Notes: a model not told the origin generated them from the sequence alone. Positions 1-6,263 are shown, counted from the first letter of the stretch. The stretch is 11,682 nt of DNA from Alphaproteobacteria bacterium UBA5343 (GCA_002410125.1 DHQH01000100.1:9689-21370), one strand, 5' to 3'. Numbers and translations are program-made.

Positions 1-2
1 AT

Positions 3-380
3 GGTGAGCATTGGTATGCTAATAATGAGCTTAAATCTATGATTAACTTTAAACAATATAATATGATTGATGAGTTCTCATTCTCAACTAGTTTTGATAT
101 GATTTTATGTAGAAACTTATTAAAAGGTTTTGATGAATCAAAAAGAGAAGAAATTATCAAAAAAATCCATAAAACTCAACCAATCGGTGGCTTGTTATAT
201 ATTGGTAAGGATGAAGAAAATACCAAAGGTTTAGCAAAATATTATAAACCAGTATCAAATATTAAATGTCTATACCAAGCTGTCCCATATGATAAAAATA
301 GAGCAGATTTGGCACCTCAGAAAAAAGAAGAAGAGGCTAAAAAAGCCCCTCCAAAAATCACCCGCCCCGCAGGTTTGTAA
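3..380 (+). CDS. cheR: CheR chemotaxis methyltransferase, C-terminal part (5' end outside window)
   Basis: CheR transfers methyl groups from S-adenosylmethionine to glutamates of chemoreceptors in the cytoplasm, opposing CheB during adaptation. The frame is open from base 3 with no stop, so the gene starts upstream; 125 residues are visible. They contain the family's late SAM-domain motifs: an FDMILCRNLLKGF segment matching the usual FD-I-CRN-L-YF block, then a K-R-EEI helix and PIGGLLYIG, matching the L-pGG-L-lG strand. The tail after that is Lys/Glu/Pro rich and looks disordered. The first internal ATG at base 39 would cut into the methyltransferase fold, so I do not take it as the start. 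A terminator follows within 40 bases, so this is the last gene of its unit. The usual acidic-Ser end of the GhsE motif is replaced by GKDE, a mild divergence. Family call fairly sure; substrate is known from the family only. Confidence 0.8.
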   Translation, partial: GEHWYANNELKSMINFKQYNMIDEFSFSTSFDMILCRNLLKGFDESKREEIIKKIHKTQPIGGLLYIGKDEENTKGLAKYYKPVSNIKCLYQAVPYDKNRADLAPQKKEEEAKKAPPKITRPAGL

Positions 381-384
381 ATAC

Positions 385-417
385 AAAAAAGGCTTAGAAA
401 TCCCCAAGCCTTTTTTT
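385..417 (+). terminator. Intrinsic terminator after cheR
   Basis: A-tract, GGCTT arm at 391-395, loop, AAGCC arm at 406-410, then seven T. A further G397-C404 pair is possible across one mismatch. It begins four bases after the cheR stop. Flanking A and T tracts make it usable on both strands. Nearly the same hairpin recurs at 2107-2137. Confidence 0.8.
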
Positions 418-420
418 ATA

Positions 421-462
421 TTCCGTCATTGCGAGGGCTTTAGTCAACGGCAATCTAGAAAT
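421..462. repeat. Possible dispersed palindromic repeat (CGTCATTGCGAG type)
   Basis: The stretch opens with CGTCATTGCGAGGG and ends with GCAATCTAGAAATC. This wording resembles short intergenic repeats seen in several AT-rich Alphaproteobacteria. It sits just downstream of the minus-strand pseudogene and upstream of the cheR terminator. Only one copy lies here; the element at 5066-5325 opens in a related way (GTCGTCATTCCTGCGA). Identification rests on resemblance, not on a genome-wide count. Confidence 0.4.
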
Positions 463-1229
463 CTAATACGGCAGTCCTCTACTATAAGCCCTTACATCAA
501 TCCCATCTCTTATATGTGCTTTAACTTTCACCTCTCCATCAATCATTCTGCCCGTTGCATCATATTTCACTTTATCTGGGTATTTATTATTAAAATAATT
601 CTCTACTTTTTTCTGCACATCTTTATCAAATCTATATCCATCAGAATACATAATGTTATTCAAATCATCCTTGCTCCACTCAGATACATCTTTGCTTAAA
701 ATAATATCATTTTTAAGACTATTCTCAAACCCAGGAACATCTTCTTTTTTAATCTCATTAGGAATACATTCATCAATATCAATTCCATTTTCTTCACAAA
801 TAGTCCTAATTGTTGAGTTTGAATTTTTACTTTCTCCAAAAATATCATAATTAATTTTGGCATTTTTTATATCTTCAGCTGTTTTATTCATTCCTTCCCA
901 TGTTTCATTAATTTTATTTTCAGGAATACTTAGTTTTTTATAAAATCTCATAGATTTAGGATTATCTTCACTATAAGCATCTCCAGATTTAGATAAATCA
1001 ATATCATTTTCAATTTGTATTGATCTTAATAGTCCCGTAGGACCATTTACAGATCCTCCCTAATAACTTTTTCATTTCCATTTTTATCCTTTTTAATCAG
1101 ATAAAGATGGTAGGAGTTATCAAGCCTATTATTAAGTGTCATCTTGTATTTCCAAGATTTATTAACTTTTTTAGTTTCTATAAATATTCATGTTTCGTTC
1201 TTTTTGTTTGACTCTTTCATATTAGTCAT
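463..1229 (-). pseudogene. Broken gene of unknown function (one in-frame TGA, one frameshift)
   Basis: The reading starts at an ATG at 1229-1227, placed 8 nt after a clear AGGAG Shine-Dalgarno (1242-1238). After 13 codons (MTNMKESNKKNET) it hits TGA at 1190-1188, then stays open as IFIETKKVNKSWKYK and on to VIRE near 1059. There it runs into TAA at 1049-1047, while the shifted frame continues as GSVNGPTGLLRSIQ. Restoring one G in the GGAGGA run near 1055-1060 rejoins the two parts. The repaired protein would be about 255 residues, ending RGLPY at TAG 465-463. It is charged and soluble-looking, with no signal peptide or membrane segment. I do not recognise the family; a NYDIFGESKNSNSTIRTIC segment around the middle recalls NSNS-containing effector-like proteins, but that is only an impression. 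The distal part (951-463) could still be read as a 162-residue open frame from an internal ATG, but it has no convincing start site. Confidence 0.7.
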
Positions 1230-1242
1230 TTATAATTCTCCT
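1208..1242 (+). promoter_or_regulatory. Near-consensus sigma-70 promoter, likely leaderless
   Basis: TTGACT at 1208-1213 and TATAAT at 1231-1236 are separated by exactly 17 bases. Counting seven bases past the -10 box puts the transcription start at 1243, which is the A of the ATG of the following membrane protein. No plus-strand Shine-Dalgarno is present. A GACTC (a GAnTC site, the CcrM methylation target in Alphaproteobacteria) overlaps the -35 box at 1210-1214. The same bases carry the Shine-Dalgarno and first codons of the opposing pseudogene. Confidence 0.6.
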
Positions 1243-1320
1243 ATGGTTAGTTATTTTAAAAAAATATATATAAAAAGAAGAAGTGTTTTTCACTTCTTCT
1301 TCTATTGGTTATTGTTAGAA
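1243..1320 (+). repeat. 78-bp tandem-gene repeat, copy 1
   Basis: This copy covers the first 26 codons of the membrane protein. The second copy lies at 1725-1802. Both are 78 bases long with a handful of differences, including compensating one-base changes in the A/T runs. Similarity ends abruptly after GTTAGAA. Confidence 0.8.
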
Positions 1321-1719
1321 TTCCTTCTTTTTGTTTTAGCTTGTTTTCCTATATCAATTGCCAATCAAGGCATAGATAGTGTTATCGCGGCTTATGTTCT
1401 GTTACTTGTTAGTATTGCTAAACTACTGCTATTAGTAATTTTACTTATATTCTACAAAAAAATTATACCAATTAGATTGTCTCGGTACATTAACGATAGG
1501 ACACATAATAAGATATTGATCTTCTTGTCTTATTGGTTAATTTATGAGATAACTGCCAATTTAGTGCTGTTATTATGTGATGTTGTCACATTGAGTTTAT
1601 ATGATGATGAGTCTTCAGAGGCTGTCAGTTTATTAATGTTAGATGCTAAACGACATTATTTTATACTTTATGTAACAATTGTTTTAATCTATTTTTTTAA
1701 TAAGTTTAGAAAAAGATAA
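1243..1719 (+). CDS. Hypothetical four-helix membrane protein
   Basis: Family not recognised. I choose the ATG at 1243 (158 residues, MVSYFKKIYIKRRS...) rather than the longer TTG start at 1144, because a promoter places the transcript 5' end at 1243 and the upstream codons overlap the opposing pseudogene. Four hydrophobic segments are visible at about residues 17-37, 46-71, 90-116 and 138-153, with a basic N-terminus (KRR) and basic C-terminus (KFRKR), suggesting both ends are cytoplasmic. The two halves look related: YWLLLE at 21-26 and YWLIYE at 97-102 each open a hydrophobic helix. The first 26 codons are repeated nearly intact in the next open frame (1725-1994). Being leaderless and AT-rich like its neighbours, it looks like an accessory gene. 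An alternative is that both copies are decaying. Confidence 0.55.
   Translation: MVSYFKKIYIKRRSVFHFFFYWLLLEFLLFVLACFPISIANQGIDSVIAAYVLLLVSIAKLLLLVILLIFYKKIIPIRLSRYINDRTHNKILIFLSYWLIYEITANLVLLLCDVVTLSLYDDESSEAVSLLMLDAKRHYFILYVTIVLIYFFNKFRKR
1271..1302 (-). terminator. Terminator-like hairpin read on the minus strand, inside repeat copy 1
   Basis: An 11-bp stem pairs 1275-1285 (AAGAAGAAGTG) with 1291-1301 around a five-T loop. Read on the minus strand the stem is followed by TTTTATATATATTTTTTT, a good U-tract. Read on the plus strand it is followed by a mixed sequence. Because it lies in coding sequence and just upstream of the pseudogene start, it may be a by-product of the codon sequence. 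Confidence 0.4.
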
Positions 1720-1724
1720 AGTTT

Positions 1725-1802
1725 ATAGTTAGTTATTTAAAAAATATATATAAAAAAAGAAGAAGTGTTTTCCACTTCTTCTTCTATTGGTTATTGTTAG
1801 AA
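1725..1802 (+). repeat. 78-bp tandem-gene repeat, copy 2
   Basis: Counterpart of 1243-1320. The ATG of copy 1 is ATA here. The reading frame is preserved despite shifted A and T runs, so the pair diverged under some coding constraint or by gene conversion. Confidence 0.8.
1757..1783 (-). terminator. Terminator-like hairpin read on the minus strand, inside repeat copy 2
   Basis: The stem pairs 1757-1767 with 1773-1783 around TTTTC. On the minus strand it is followed by TTTTTTATATATATTTTTT. It is the same structure as at 1271-1302, kept with one loop change. Confidence 0.4.
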
Positions 1803-1994
1803 ATATTAAATATATCTGTTTGGTTTTGTGTAGATGTTTATTCTTATATTCTTTCAGAACTTACTTTCATAGACGGTTTTACTACAGGTATGATTCACTT
1901 CTTATATATTGAGTCTCTAAGATATATTTTTGTGCTTCTATCTATTGCATTAGTTTGTAAGAAGAAAATCCTAAAAACAAAAAAAGACAGCTAA

Positions 1995-2106
1995 ACCATA
2001 TTTTAGATACAGTTATACCGTCTGAGTATTTCAATTAATACTATAAAAATTCTAAAAAGTCAAGTTAAATATGAATTTATTCCTATTGGAATGGTTTTGC
2101 AGTAAT
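1995..2106 (+). other. Short gap with possible coding debris
   Basis: Two fragments read like protein remnants in different frames: QLNHILDTVIPSEYFN then TAA and YYKNSKKSS (frame of base 1985), and SQVKYEFIPIGMVLQ ending TAA TAA at 2103-2108 directly before the terminator. Neither has a start. They may be the tail of a lost gene that originally used the 2107-2137 terminator. Evidence is weak because the stretch is short and AT-rich. Confidence 0.2.
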
Positions 2107-2137
2107 AAAAAAGGCTTGGAAATCCCAAGCCTTTTTT
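2107..2137. terminator. Bidirectional intrinsic terminator
   Basis: Six A, GGCTTGG (2113-2119), loop AAATC, CCAAGCC (2125-2131), six T. The extended stem is 13 perfect pairs. It works equally in both directions, so it can close the plus-strand accessory genes and also stop transcription coming from ctrA on the minus strand. Confidence 0.85.
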
Positions 2138-2265
2138 ATATGTATCTATCTCAATTAATTCTGCTCCAACCCTCAATAATTTGGATCTGAAGTATTTTGT
2201 GCAATTGTTCTTCCTTTTATTAGATTATATGAGATATATAATAAGAATTAAGAAATTTTGCGATT

Positions 2266-2332
2266 GATTTTAGCAATTACTAAATGACTTGAGCAAAATA
2301 TTCGAAAATTCTGTATAGATGTCCATAGAATC
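2266..2332. repeat. Bipartite dispersed repeat, copy A (3' of ctrA)
   Basis: The core at 2266-2304 (39 bases, starting GATTTTAGCAATTACTAAAT and ending GCAAAATATTCG) is identical to 6605-6643. An 18-base unrelated spacer follows, then CCATAGAATC (2323-2332), also shared with copy B. The core can fold a small TTTAG/CTAAA hairpin. It lies 36-75 bases past the ctrA stop. The rest of 2138-2339 holds no gene that I can see. Confidence 0.85.
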
Positions 2333-2339
2333 TAATAAA

Positions 2340-3041
2340 CTAGCTAGCTTTCTTCTTAGCCTCTTCATCCGGATCTCTTAAAACATATCCACGACCCCAA
2401 ACAGTTTCGATATAGTTTTTACCATTTGCAGCTTTTTCTAATTTTTTACGAAGCTTACAAATAAACACATCAATAATTTTTAGTTCAGGTTCATCAATTC
2501 CACCATATAAATGATTTAAGAATTGATCTTTATTAAGGGTAGATCCTTTTCTAAGAGAAAGAAGTTCCATAATGCCATATTCTTTACCAGTTAGGTGTAA
2601 AGGTTTATTAAGAACAGTCACTGTTTGAGTATCAAGGTTAACTTCAATAGATCCAGTTCTAATGATTGATTGAGCATGACCTTTAGATCTTCTTACAATC
2701 GCATGTATTCTAGCTGTAAGTTCTTCTTTATTAAATGGCTTTGTGATATAGTCATCAGCACCAAAACCAAGTCCTTTTACTTTCTTATCTGGTTCAGACA
2801 ATCCAGAAAGGATTAAAACAGGAGTAGTTACTTTTGAAGCTCTAAGTCTTTTCAAAACTTCATAACCATCCATATCAGGAAGCATAAGATCTAAAATGAT
2901 AATATCATATTCATATAATTTACCAATTTCTAATCCGTCTTCGCCCAAATCAGTTGTATCAACAATCATACCCTCTTTCTTGAGCATATTTTCGATATTC
3001 TGCGATACCGCATAATCATCTTCAACTAAAAGCACTCTCAT
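2340..3041 (-). CDS. ctrA: Cell-cycle response regulator CtrA
   Basis: CtrA is the OmpR-type transcription factor that, when phosphorylated, controls cell-cycle, flagellar, chemotaxis and division genes in Alphaproteobacteria. At 233 residues it has the family length. The receiver domain spans about 1-118 with acidic pocket E7-D8-D9, phospho-acceptor D51 (ILDLMLP), switch S79 (LILSG) and K101 (ITKPFN). The winged-helix DNA-binding domain follows, about 125-225, with the diagnostic LTGKEYGIMELL, LYGG-DEPELKIIDVFICKLRKKL and VWGRGYVLRDP segments. The ATG at 3041 has a GGAG 7 nt upstream. The C-terminus ends KKKAS rather than the Ala-Ala that serves as ClpXP degron in Caulobacter, so proteolytic control may differ; that is inference. 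It is divergent from fliI and shares its regulatory region, consistent with control of flagellar genes. Confidence 0.95.
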   Translation of the reverse strand: MRVLLVEDDYAVSQNIENMLKKEGMIVDTTDLGEDGLEIGKLYEYDIIILDLMLPDMDGYEVLKRLRASKVTTPVLILSGLSEPDKKVKGLGFGADDYITKPFNKEELTARIHAIVRRSKGHAQSIIRTGSIEVNLDTQTVTVLNKPLHLTGKEYGIMELLSLRKGSTLNKDQFLNHLYGGIDEPELKIIDVFICKLRKKLEKAANGKNYIETVWGRGYVLRDPDEEAKKKAS

Positions 3042-3244
3042 AACAAAGCTCCATTTTATAAAATGTTAAAATATTTATCTGTCTATATCTTAACCTTTAT
3101 TTTTTTAAAAGTTAACAAACTATTTTTAAATTGTTAACAATTTTCGATAATTTTATAAAAAACCTTTATAATCCGCTAAAATTTATGTAATTTAATATTA
3201 AGCAAAGAGACAAAATTACAAGATATCACAGGGGAGAACATATT
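3042..3244. promoter_or_regulatory. Divergent ctrA/fliI regulatory region with TTAA boxes and paired GTTAAC
   Basis: This 203-bp spacer serves both genes. Six TTAA boxes start at 3066, 3090, 3105, 3112, 3126 and 3134. Two are GTTAAC (3111-3116 and 3133-3138), 22 bp apart, about two helical turns; the second sits in a perfect TTGTTAACAA palindrome. CtrA usually binds TTAA-N7-TTAA, and no pair here has that exact spacing. For fliI, TATAAT at 3167-3172 is a good -10 with no clear -35, as expected for an activator-dependent promoter. That predicts a start near 3179. Background A+T is high, so single TTAA boxes mean little. Confidence 0.45.
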
Positions 3245-4618
3245 TTGTCAGCATTAGTCGATAATATTTTATCAGAAATAGAAAATATAGATCCAATCAC
3301 TCACTTTGGAAAAGTTGTATCTGTTCAAGGTCTACTTATAGAAATAGCCGGGGTTAGCTCTACCATGTCTATAGGTGATAGATGTGTAATCACCGGTAAG
3401 ATGAACCGTAAAATACCTTGTGAAGTAGTAGGCTTTAAGGGCGATAAGATATTGCTAATGCCATACGGTACCGTAGAAGGCATTGGTCCTGGCTGTATAG
3501 CAGAAGTTGAGAATGCCGATCCAGTTATCTATCCACACCCATCATGGCTTGGTAGAGTTATTAATGCTTTTGGTGAACCAGTTGATGATAAAGGACCGTT
3601 AATCAAAGGTGATAAACCATACTTAGTTAAAAATTCTCCACCATCAGCGCATTCAAGAAACCGTGTTAAAGGTAAGGTTGACTTAGGTGTTAGAGCTATG
3701 AATGCTTTTAATACTATGTGTAAAGGTCAAAGGATGGGTATTTTTGCTGGCTCTGGTGTTGGTAAATCCTCAATCATTTCTATGATGGCAAGAAACACCG
3801 ATCAAGATGTTGTTGTTTTAGGTCTTGTGGGTGAAAGGGGCAGAGAAGCCAAAGAATTTATCGAAGATGACTTAGGCGAAGAGGGTATGAAAAAAACTGT
3901 CATCATTATTGCTACTTCTGATGAAAGCCCATTAATGAGAAGACAAGCCGCCTATGTATCAATGGCAGTTGCTGAATATTTTAGAGATATTGATAATGAT
4001 GTTTTATGTATGATGGACTCAGTTACTCGTTTTGCATTCGCTCAAAGAGAAATAAGCCTTACAGCGGGTGAACCGCCAGCTAGTAAAGGTTATACTCCAA
4101 CCGTATTTGCCGAACTTCCAAAATTACTTGAGCGGGCAGGGCCTAGTGCTGGTGTTGGCTCAATCACTGGTATTTTCACTGTGTTGGTAGATGGAGACGA
4201 CCATAACGAACCAATTGCTGATGCGGTGAGGGGGATTATTGATGGTCATATCGTTTTAGATAGAGCAATTGCCGAGCGAGGAAGATATCCAGCGGTGAAT
4301 ATTCTAAAGTCAATCTCAAGGGTAATGCCAGCTTGTAATAATGATAGAGAAAATGAACTCGTCTATAAGGCTAAAAAATATCTCGCAACTTATGAAGATA
4401 TGGCAGAGCTAATCAGACTTGGTGCTTATAAAAAAGGCTCTAATAAAGAAGTTGATGAAGCAATTTTTTATTATGATAAATTAGAAGCCTTTATTGAGCA
4501 GAAGAAATCAGAAACTAGCACCTTAGCAGAATGTTACGACCAATTAGAAATTATCTTAGGTGTAGGGCAAACCGAAACAGCTCAAGCAAATCAAACAGCT
4601 CCTGCAACAGAGGGTTAA
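3245..4618 (+). CDS. fliI: Flagellar export ATPase FliI
   Basis: FliI is the hexameric ATPase of the flagellar type III export gate, related to the F1 beta subunit; it sits at the cytoplasmic base of the flagellum. At 457 residues it has normal length. A short N-terminal beta-barrel region (about 20-95) precedes the catalytic domain. Visible motifs are the P-loop AGSGVGKS (168-175), the GERGRE loop with the expected catalytic glutamate E197, Walker B DVLCMMDS ending at D258, and the family block from TRFAFAQREI through GEPPASKGYTPTVFAELPKLLERAG. The start is TTG: a strong GGGGAGA (3231-3237) lies 7 nt upstream and no ATG fits. The end TAA-TAG leads directly to fliJ, six bases on. The Gln/Thr/Ala tail is variable in the family. 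Nothing suggests loss of function. Confidence 0.96.
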   Translation: MSALVDNILSEIENIDPITHFGKVVSVQGLLIEIAGVSSTMSIGDRCVITGKMNRKIPCEVVGFKGDKILLMPYGTVEGIGPGCIAEVENADPVIYPHPSWLGRVINAFGEPVDDKGPLIKGDKPYLVKNSPPSAHSRNRVKGKVDLGVRAMNAFNTMCKGQRMGIFAGSGVGKSSIISMMARNTDQDVVVLGLVGERGREAKEFIEDDLGEEGMKKTVIIIATSDESPLMRRQAAYVSMAVAEYFRDIDNDVLCMMDSVTRFAFAQREISLTAGEPPASKGYTPTVFAELPKLLERAGPSAGVGSITGIFTVLVDGDDHNEPIADAVRGIIDGHIVLDRAIAERGRYPAVNILKSISRVMPACNNDRENELVYKAKKYLATYEDMAELIRLGAYKKGSNKEVDEAIFYYDKLEAFIEQKKSETSTLAECYDQLEIILGVGQTETAQANQTAPATEG

Positions 4619-4624
4619 TAGGAA

Positions 4625-5050
4625 GTGAAAGATAAAATCCCAACATTAATCAGAATGCAAAAATGGCAAATTGATGAAATGCGCAAAATCTTGGGTGAGT
4701 TTTTCAATAGAGAATCTATGCTTGTAAAAAACATGCAAGAAATGGATAATAAATATGAAGCAGAAAAAATTTTTGTCAGTAATAATCCAGAACATTCAAG
4801 AGGTTTTGGGGCATATGTAAAAAAATACCTTGAGGATAAAGAGAAATTACAAATCAAATTAGATGGTTTAAGACAGCAAATTGAAAAACTTCAAGATGAA
4901 ATAGCTGATGAATTTAAGAAGCAAAAAACTTATGAAATAACTCATAAAAATAGGGTAGATAGAGAAAATAAAGAAATCGAGGATAAAGAGCAAAAAGCAG
5001 CCGACGAACTCTCCCTCAACCTCCACCGTAGAAAACAAACCCAAACTTAA
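4625..5050 (+). CDS. fliJ: Flagellar export chaperone FliJ
   Basis: FliJ is a small coiled-coil protein that binds FliI and the export gate protein FlhA, coupling ATPase action to export. The 141 residues are nearly all helical and charged, with long heptad-like Lys/Glu/Leu stretches from about 15 to 135 and no hydrophobic core domain, as expected. The N-terminus (KDKIPTLIRMQKWQIDEMRKIL) fits the FliJ pattern of an L-R--K---DE-R start. The start is GTG at 4625; a GAGGG at 4610-4614 lies 10 nt upstream, within the end of fliI, suggesting translational coupling. Sequence conservation in FliJ is low, so position right after fliI weighs heavily in the call. Confidence 0.88.
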   Translation: MKDKIPTLIRMQKWQIDEMRKILGEFFNRESMLVKNMQEMDNKYEAEKIFVSNNPEHSRGFGAYVKKYLEDKEKLQIKLDGLRQQIEKLQDEIADEFKKQKTYEITHKNRVDRENKEIEDKEQKAADELSLNLHRRKQTQT

Positions 5051-5065
5051 GGCAAAGAAAAACCC
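5047..5065 (+). repeat. 19-bp direct repeat, left copy
   Basis: TTAAGGCAAAGAAAAACCC begins in the fliJ stop codon. An exact second copy is at 5326-5344. Together they flank about 260 bases of non-coding repeat DNA. Confidence 0.85.
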
Positions 5066-5325
5066 TATGTCGTCATTCCTGCGAAGGCAGAAATCTCTCA
5101 AAGGTTCCCTCAACAAGTTGGGTGTCATCCTCGAGCCCTGCTTGCTCCCCACACATTGTCATCCTCGAGCTCTGCTTGCAGGAATAGCTCGGGGATCCAG
5201 CAACATATAATCAAAATATTGAATTGCTAAAGCAATAAGATCTGGATTCCCAGATTAAAGTCTGAGAATGACATTTTATTCTTTGCATTGTTGTGTTCTT
5301 GTAAATTCTATCTCTTATACATCAT
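5066..5325. repeat. Non-coding repeat element between fliJ and its terminator
   Basis: No gene is seen here. The stretch is built of short repeats: a 22-base unit GTCATCCTCGAGC-CTGCTTGC occurs at 5124-5145 and 5158-5179 with one difference, 34 bases apart. The second copy opens a larger imperfect inverted repeat, with GTCAT (5158) to ATCCAG (5200) mirrored by CTGGAT (5242) to ATGAC (5272). An opening CGTCATTCCTGCGAAGGCAG at 5071-5090 is another variant of the same type. Such GTCAT...ATGAC palindromes are familiar dispersed intergenic repeats in bacteria. G+C is visibly higher than in the surroundings. It encodes no transposase. Confidence 0.65.
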
Positions 5326-5344
5326 TTAAGGCAAAGAAAAACCC
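5326..5344 (+). repeat. 19-bp direct repeat, right copy
   Basis: Exact copy of 5047-5065. Here the repeat runs into the left arm of the terminator at 5339-5380, so this copy is probably the original junction. Confidence 0.85.
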
Positions 5345-5380
5345 CAACTGATATAAAATCAGCGGGGTTTGTTCTTTATT
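5339..5380. terminator. Bidirectional terminator shared by fliJ and the 295-residue gene
   Basis: AAACCCC (5339-5345) pairs with GGGGTTT (5364-5370), and CTGAT (5348-5352) with ATCAG (5358-5362) around ATAAA. On the plus strand it runs into TTCTTTATTTTT, on the minus strand into TTTTTCTTTG. The minus-strand gene ends at 5376, inside the tail. Confidence 0.85.
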
Positions 5381-6263
5381 TTTCTTCAAAAAAGCTTAGT
5401 TCTTTGCGAAATTCTTCCCTCAGCTTTTTTAAGGCTTCTACATATTCTTCACCTAAATTTTCTTGCAAATCCGATGTTTGGGCTTTGCCTTTTATTTGGT
5501 TTAGAACCTTTAGAAACTTCCAATCCACTTCTCCGTCATCACAAAACTTATAAGGAGTTCTACTATCCTTATATACTAAGTTTTTGCAATATATATTAGA
5601 GAAATCTTCCACTTCAAATATAAGCTTTAATTCTTTAATACCTTTCTCAGGAGTATACCCTTGGGGAGCATAGAGTAAGTCGTCACGACTTATGGCAAAT
5701 TTCAATAGATGCCCATCATCAGGATAGGTGAATTGAAATTTTCTACCAAACTTTTGAGTGATAAAGTCCATTGAGAATTCCTCAGCCCACTCAACGCTGG
5801 CTACAAATTCTTGAATGGTCACGAAATCACGGCTTTCAATACAATAATCATATTGCTCTTTTAGCCATTTCTCGTTTTGTTGAGCAATACCTAACAAGTT
5901 CTTTGTCTTGTATAGCTCACTTTCAGTGCTATCAAGTTTAGCATTAGTTTGATGGAAACTATCCCGCCAAACATTCTTGATCATCCGCAAATCCTTATTG
6001 TCTTTGCTTAGATCTAAGTTCAGGTCTTTTTGCTGAGCAAAATTCCATTCAGCGGTGATTGCTTTCTTTCTTTGGTTCTGACTATAACCTGCTACAAACA
6101 GCAAGATTACAGTTAGAAGCATGGCAAGCCAGCGGTTGCTTACTCTCGCCCAGCGGGCGAATTCGATAAACAGGTTATCCTGTTTTTCAGATGCCTCGAC
6201 CGGTTGATCTTTTACAAACGGTTTTACATCTCCAAAGTAATGAAAATAACTTCTTTCTTTCAT
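5376..6263 (-). CDS. Hypothetical membrane-anchored coiled-coil protein
   Basis: I do not recognise this 295-residue protein. About 40 N-terminal residues are polar, followed by one clear membrane helix at about 45-62 (WLAMLLTVILLFVAGYS) with basic residues on both sides. Residues 65-140 are rich in Lys, Asp, Gln and Leu and look like a coiled coil. The C-terminal 150 residues look globular, with three Cys (C142, C227, C242 approximately) and many aromatic residues. A single uncleaved anchor with a periplasmic coiled coil plus globular domain is the likely topology. The spacing TM, coiled coil, globular end recalls conjugation-associated TraE/VirB8-like proteins, but I see no specific motif for that. 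It is alone on its strand, with its own terminator and a plausible promoter. ATG at 6263 has only a weak AAGAA upstream. Confidence 0.75.
   Translation of the reverse strand: MKERSYFHYFGDVKPFVKDQPVEASEKQDNLFIEFARWARVSNRWLAMLLTVILLFVAGYSQNQRKKAITAEWNFAQQKDLNLDLSKDNKDLRMIKNVWRDSFHQTNAKLDSTESELYKTKNLLGIAQQNEKWLKEQYDYCIESRDFVTIQEFVASVEWAEEFSMDFITQKFGRKFQFTYPDDGHLLKFAISRDDLLYAPQGYTPEKGIKELKLIFEVEDFSNIYCKNLVYKDSRTPYKFCDDGEVDWKFLKVLNQIKGKAQTSDLQENLGEEYVEALKKLREEFRKELSFFEEK

Larger units (their letters stand above)
1725..1994 (+). pseudogene. Start-less partial paralogue of the membrane protein
   Basis: Reading from 1725 gives IVSYLKNIYKKRRSVFHFFFY and on through WLLLE, matching the start of the upstream gene, but the initiating ATG is ATA here. 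No ATG or GTG start lies upstream in frame before a TAG; the only nearby alternative is a TTG at 1794, inside the first helix. After WLLLE the sequence departs from the corresponding part of copy 1 and instead resembles its second half: E-I-x-N, C-D-V spacing and a final RYIFVLLSIALVCKKK helix aligned with RHYFILYVTIVLIYFFNK. The simplest reading is a paralogue that has lost its middle two helices and its start codon. Non-functional is more likely than not, though a short TTG-initiated peptide cannot be excluded. Confidence 0.6.

Noticed and set aside
289..699. 136-residue plus-strand open frame across the cheR tail
   Set aside because: It overlaps cheR and the pseudogene in other frames, reads through the terminator at 385-417, and has no ribosome binding site.
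1188..1190. TGA recoded as tryptophan (the in-frame TGA in the 463-1229 reading would fit Trp)
   Set aside because: flhF ends in TGA inside the flhG start, where read-through would add only three residues and break the standard overlap; the same reading also needs a separate frameshift, so decay explains it better.
3066..3137. Canonical CtrA binding site TTAA-N7-TTAA
   Set aside because: I measured the distances between all six TTAA boxes in this region; none start 11 bases apart.
5124..5179. CRISPR-like array from the repeated 22-base unit
   Set aside because: Only two units, with a 12-base gap and further inverted copies; no leader and no cas genes. It fits a palindromic intergenic repeat instead.
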